NCBI RefSeq assembly: GCF_002177115.1 | Contig: NZ_MVAG01000113.1 | Location: forward strand, 62,001 to 126,000 | Length of the DNA stretch: 64,000 bases | Direction of reading: 5' to 3' | Origin: Chryseobacterium mucoviscidosis | GTDB taxonomy: Bacteria; Bacteroidota; Bacteroidia; Flavobacteriales; Weeksellaceae | Part shown: in pieces, positions 62,264-64,000 of the stretch | Position numbering within the stretch: position 1 is the first letter of the stretch | How the letters are laid out: each line of letters opens with the position of its first letter | The notes under the pieces: model-generated | Seen by the model: only the letters and a program-made list of their open reading frames with translations | Told to the model about the DNA's origin: nothing | Database searches by the model: none | Position numbers and translations under genes: made by a program

Positions 62264-62884
62264 ATGCTAAAAATGATACAACTTTTTAACGTTATTGAAA
62301 TCAATCCCTTTAAATATTCTCAGGAAGACTATGAGATTCCTGAATTATCAGACTCTTCAAGTTCTGAAGAACGGGATGATAGATGGCGAAAAGCTATATC
62401 TACTTTAGATCTTAATCTAAAATTAATCGAGGAAGATTCTTATTTCGTAGATATTGAAACAATTGACGATGAAAATCTGAAGATTATTTTAAAAATAATT
62501 TTCGATGATAAAGATATAGATATTGAAGAAGAAAATTACTTGATGCTTTTTGATGGAGGAATTCTTTTAAAGAAAGACAATGAACTTCTCCTTGAGCCAC
62601 AATGTTGTGCAGATCTTGAGGATATCAAAAATTGGGAATATATTTTCGAAAATAGTTCATCAGATTGGTCACAGTTATGGATTGGGCATCCGTGGATTTT
62701 CTACAAAAAAGAAAATGGTAAAATTCAATTTTCCGATTATACCGAGGACTTGTTAAATGAATGGGAAAATAGACAATCTGTTTTTGAAGTCGATGAATTA
62801 GATTTGCAAATTGAAATTAATAAAATAAAAGAACGGCAAATACATTTCAATGATAGAGTTATTAAGCTTTTGACAGAAATATAA
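62264..62884 (+). CDS. Hypothetical acidic protein, 206 aa
   Basis: Starts at ATG 62264 or, three codons in, 62273 (MIQLFNVIEINPF). Very acidic (EERDDRWRK, DDKDIDIEEENYLML). The middle LLEPQCCADLEDIKNWE and SDWSQLWIGHPWIFYKKENGKI resembles SMI1/immunity-like small proteins of Bacteroidota, but I cannot assign a family. The gene is alone. Confidence 0.55.
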   Translation: MLKMIQLFNVIEINPFKYSQEDYEIPELSDSSSSEERDDRWRKAISTLDLNLKLIEEDSYFVDIETIDDENLKIILKIIFDDKDIDIEEENYLMLFDGGILLKKDNELLLEPQCCADLEDIKNWEYIFENSSSDWSQLWIGHPWIFYKKENGKIQFSDYTEDLLNEWENRQSVFEVDELDLQIEINKIKERQIHFNDRVIKLLTEI

Positions 62885-63004
62885 ATTTAAAAACCGACGT
62901 ATGAAATGAAGGTGTTAAGAAAATTAAGCTGTACGAACGTTAAGAAGATTCTACTGTTTGAAATAGGAACAAATTCAAAACGAACAAATGAATAATTATA
63001 AATA

Positions 63005-63532
63005 ATGGGAACTATTTTTTACAGAATTGAACAGGATCTTAAAGCGGGAAGAAAGAAAAAAGCCTGCGACAGACTTCGAAATCTGATTAATGAATTTCCC
63101 GACGATCTTTCTTTGAGAGACAAACTGGCGCAGATTTACTATGATTCAGGGTTTAAAGATGAAGCCGGAAAGTTTTGGATTTTATCTGAACCTCAGAATT
63201 TCGAAATGAAAGAAGCAATTGAAATCTACAGAAATTCATTAAGCAATTCAGGAAATGCTATTTTAAAAGATATCGTTTTTCGGGGAGATAAAACTCAGCT
63301 TTCAGATTACGCAAAAAATATTCTGAAACAATTGGAAACAGACAGCTTTAAGAAAACAAAACATATTCCTGATTTTAAAAGAAAGCAAAGAGAAAAAGGA
63401 AATTATACGGAATCTAAAGATAGCTTTTTTAGTAATGTAGGATTTTATTTGCTCATTGGAGGAATTATTTTACTTCCATTTTTAGGACTTGTTAAGCTGG
63501 GAGAGATTATCGGGTCAATATTTTCAAAATAA
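63005..63532 (+). CDS. DUF6584-like TPR protein with C-terminal membrane anchor
   Basis: 175 aa. The N-terminal repeat RIEQDLKAGRKKKACDRLRNLINEFPDDLSLRDKLAQIYYDSGFKDEAGKFWILSEP matches the DUF6584 helical pattern. One transmembrane helix lies near the C-terminus (FYLLIGGIILLPFLGLVKL). The region 62901-62970 upstream holds a repeat shared with 33750. Function unknown. Confidence 0.7.
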   Translation: MGTIFYRIEQDLKAGRKKKACDRLRNLINEFPDDLSLRDKLAQIYYDSGFKDEAGKFWILSEPQNFEMKEAIEIYRNSLSNSGNAILKDIVFRGDKTQLSDYAKNILKQLETDSFKKTKHIPDFKRKQREKGNYTESKDSFFSNVGFYLLIGGIILLPFLGLVKLGEIIGSIFSK

Positions 63533-63542
63533 ATTTTAACTG

Positions 63543-63576
63543 CGTAAAAAGAATGCGCACTAAGACAATAACTTTG
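63543..63576 (+). promoter_or_regulatory. Shared 17-nt block + TAnnTTTG promoter, copy 3 (last tRNA/small-ORF unit)
   Basis: CGTAAAAAGAATGCGCA (63543-63559), 9 nt, TAACTTTG (63569-63576) then CATCA, as in the TROVE promoter. Confidence 0.78.
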
Positions 63577-63598
63577 CATCAACAAAAACAGATAACCA

Positions 63599-63640
63599 TG
63601 AATTACTATAAAAAATGGCTTAAAGGAACACTGTATTGAG
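63599..63640 (+). CDS. Leader-size ORF, 13 aa
   Basis: MNYYKKWLKGTLY, started by ATG after the ACAGATAACC leader also seen before the TROVE gene (ACAGTAACC). It may be a leader peptide or the remnant of a gene. Very short; low confidence. Confidence 0.3.
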
Positions 63641-63658
63641 GTTAAATACTCAATACTT

Positions 63659-63886
63659 ATGAAAAAAATTAAAACATTAAAGAAGTCTTTCGGAAGCAAT
63701 GAATTTGGATTAATTGATTTTCCGAAGAAAATTTCGAATGTGCAGATTTCCAGAATTTTATATGGAAATGAAATGGGGTGTTCTTATTGTTTTCCACATG
63801 GTTATGAAACCATTAATTCAAAAGAAATTAAGTTTCAGAGAAACTGGAAAAAATATAGAAAAACCCAATGGAAAACCAAAAAGTAA
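63659..63886 (+). CDS. Small basic protein, 75 aa
   Basis: MKKIKTLKKSFGSNEFG... ending FQRNWKKYRKTQWKTKK; strongly basic, one CxxC (CSYC). No family recognised. The basic tail recalls the protein at 35137-35457. It precedes the last tRNA-like genes, which overlap or directly follow its end. Confidence 0.5.
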   Translation: MKKIKTLKKSFGSNEFGLIDFPKKISNVQISRILYGNEMGCSYCFPHGYETINSKEIKFQRNWKKYRKTQWKTKK

Positions 63887-63947
63887 GTGCCGTAAAACAG
63901 AATTTCTTCGTTTAGGGACAGCAATACAGGTTCGAATCCTGTTTCCA
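63870..63947 (+). tRNA. Degenerate tRNA-like sequence
   Basis: A good T-arm (ACAGG-TTCGAAT-CCTGT) followed by TTCC, pairable with GGAAA at 63870, but no proper D- or anticodon arm; the 5' part overlaps the small basic protein gene. Confidence 0.35.
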
Positions 63948-63951
63948 AGTA

Positions 63952-64000
63952 TTCGGAATGGTGTAATGGTATCACTCTATCAGTAAGTCTCTGTTTGATT
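63952..64000 (+). tRNA. tRNA, 3' part beyond the window
   Basis: TTCGGAATGGTGTAATGGTA with D-stem GTGT/CAC and loop AATGGTAT is the 5' half of a tRNA gene (Gln-like start). The anticodon cannot be placed safely. Confidence 0.6.

Noticed and set aside
27137..64000. Prophage or integrative element
   Set aside because: No integrase, phage structural gene, relaxase or direct-repeat att pair was seen, although such genes could lie beyond the right edge.

Overview
The window is AT-rich DNA from a Bacteroidota member, most likely Chryseobacterium or a close Weeksellaceae relative. The basis is a SusC/SusD pair, Bacteroidota-type TAnnTTTG promoter elements, starts without Shine-Dalgarno sequences, a MKNLKKL-type double-glycine peptide leader, and protein families typical of Flavobacteriia. 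The genus is inferred from style, not from a marker gene.

Region 1 (1-19.6 kb, with a regulator at 24.8-25.8 kb) is a pectin/galacturonate utilisation locus. Leftward: a partial GH105 unsaturated rhamnogalacturonyl hydrolase, a DUF4861 protein, a remnant of a pectate lyase, a CE8 pectinesterase, SusD and SusC. Rightward: kduI, kduD, uxaC, kdgK, eda, exuT, uxaB and uxaA, which carry unsaturated uronate and galacturonate to KDG, then KDPG, then pyruvate and glyceraldehyde-3-phosphate. Two near-identical palindromes centred on AATCGATT lie in the 852-bp divergent intergenic region; a LacI-family regulator at 24.8-25.8 kb is the likely reader.

Region 2 (19.6-27.1 kb) is a variable stretch: three tandem copies of a terminator-plus-REP unit, a RAYT (REP-associated Y1 transposase), degenerate coding sequence, small hypothetical genes, an orphan double-glycine-leader peptide, and secreted or WG-repeat proteins.

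Region 3 (27.1-64.0 kb) is the unusual part. Up to 27 tRNA or tRNA-like genes occur in clusters at 30.6-31.1, 33.6, 34.8, 46.3-49.0 and 63.9-64.0 kb. Between them lie genes that largely belong to RNA processing, RNA repair and conflict response: a DUF434 PIN-like protein, a zinc-ribbon SDR, Sir2, TatD, PNP, a MoxR-vWA-beta-propeller (bpX) ternary system, a YkuK-type RNase H fold protein, two ATP-grasp enzymes (RimK-like and R2K-like), a cyclic-phosphate-processing receiver (cREC) protein, a T4 Rnl2-like RNA ligase, a second ligase of the DUF5565/RLIG1 type, an RNase Z-like metallo-beta-lactamase, a nucleoside-hydrolase-like protein, a metallophosphoesterase, two DEDD exonucleases and a Ro60/TROVE protein. 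Many tRNA-like genes deviate from the canonical form (8-bp acceptor stems, U33 missing, broken T-arm, tRNA-Leu without a variable arm).

The most interesting new signals are three. (a) A four-copy stem-loop RNA family inside the tRNA array has compensatory base changes in its terminal stem. (b) A 17-nt block followed by exactly 9 nt and a TAnnTTTG-like element is shared by the promoters of the SDR gene, the TROVE gene and the last tRNA/small-ORF unit; this suggests one regulon. (c) The whole looks like an RNA-repair/tRNA-mimic island. Individual components belong to known RNA-repair families, but this combination with an embedded structured-RNA family is, as far as I can tell, not described. 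Function is inferred throughout.
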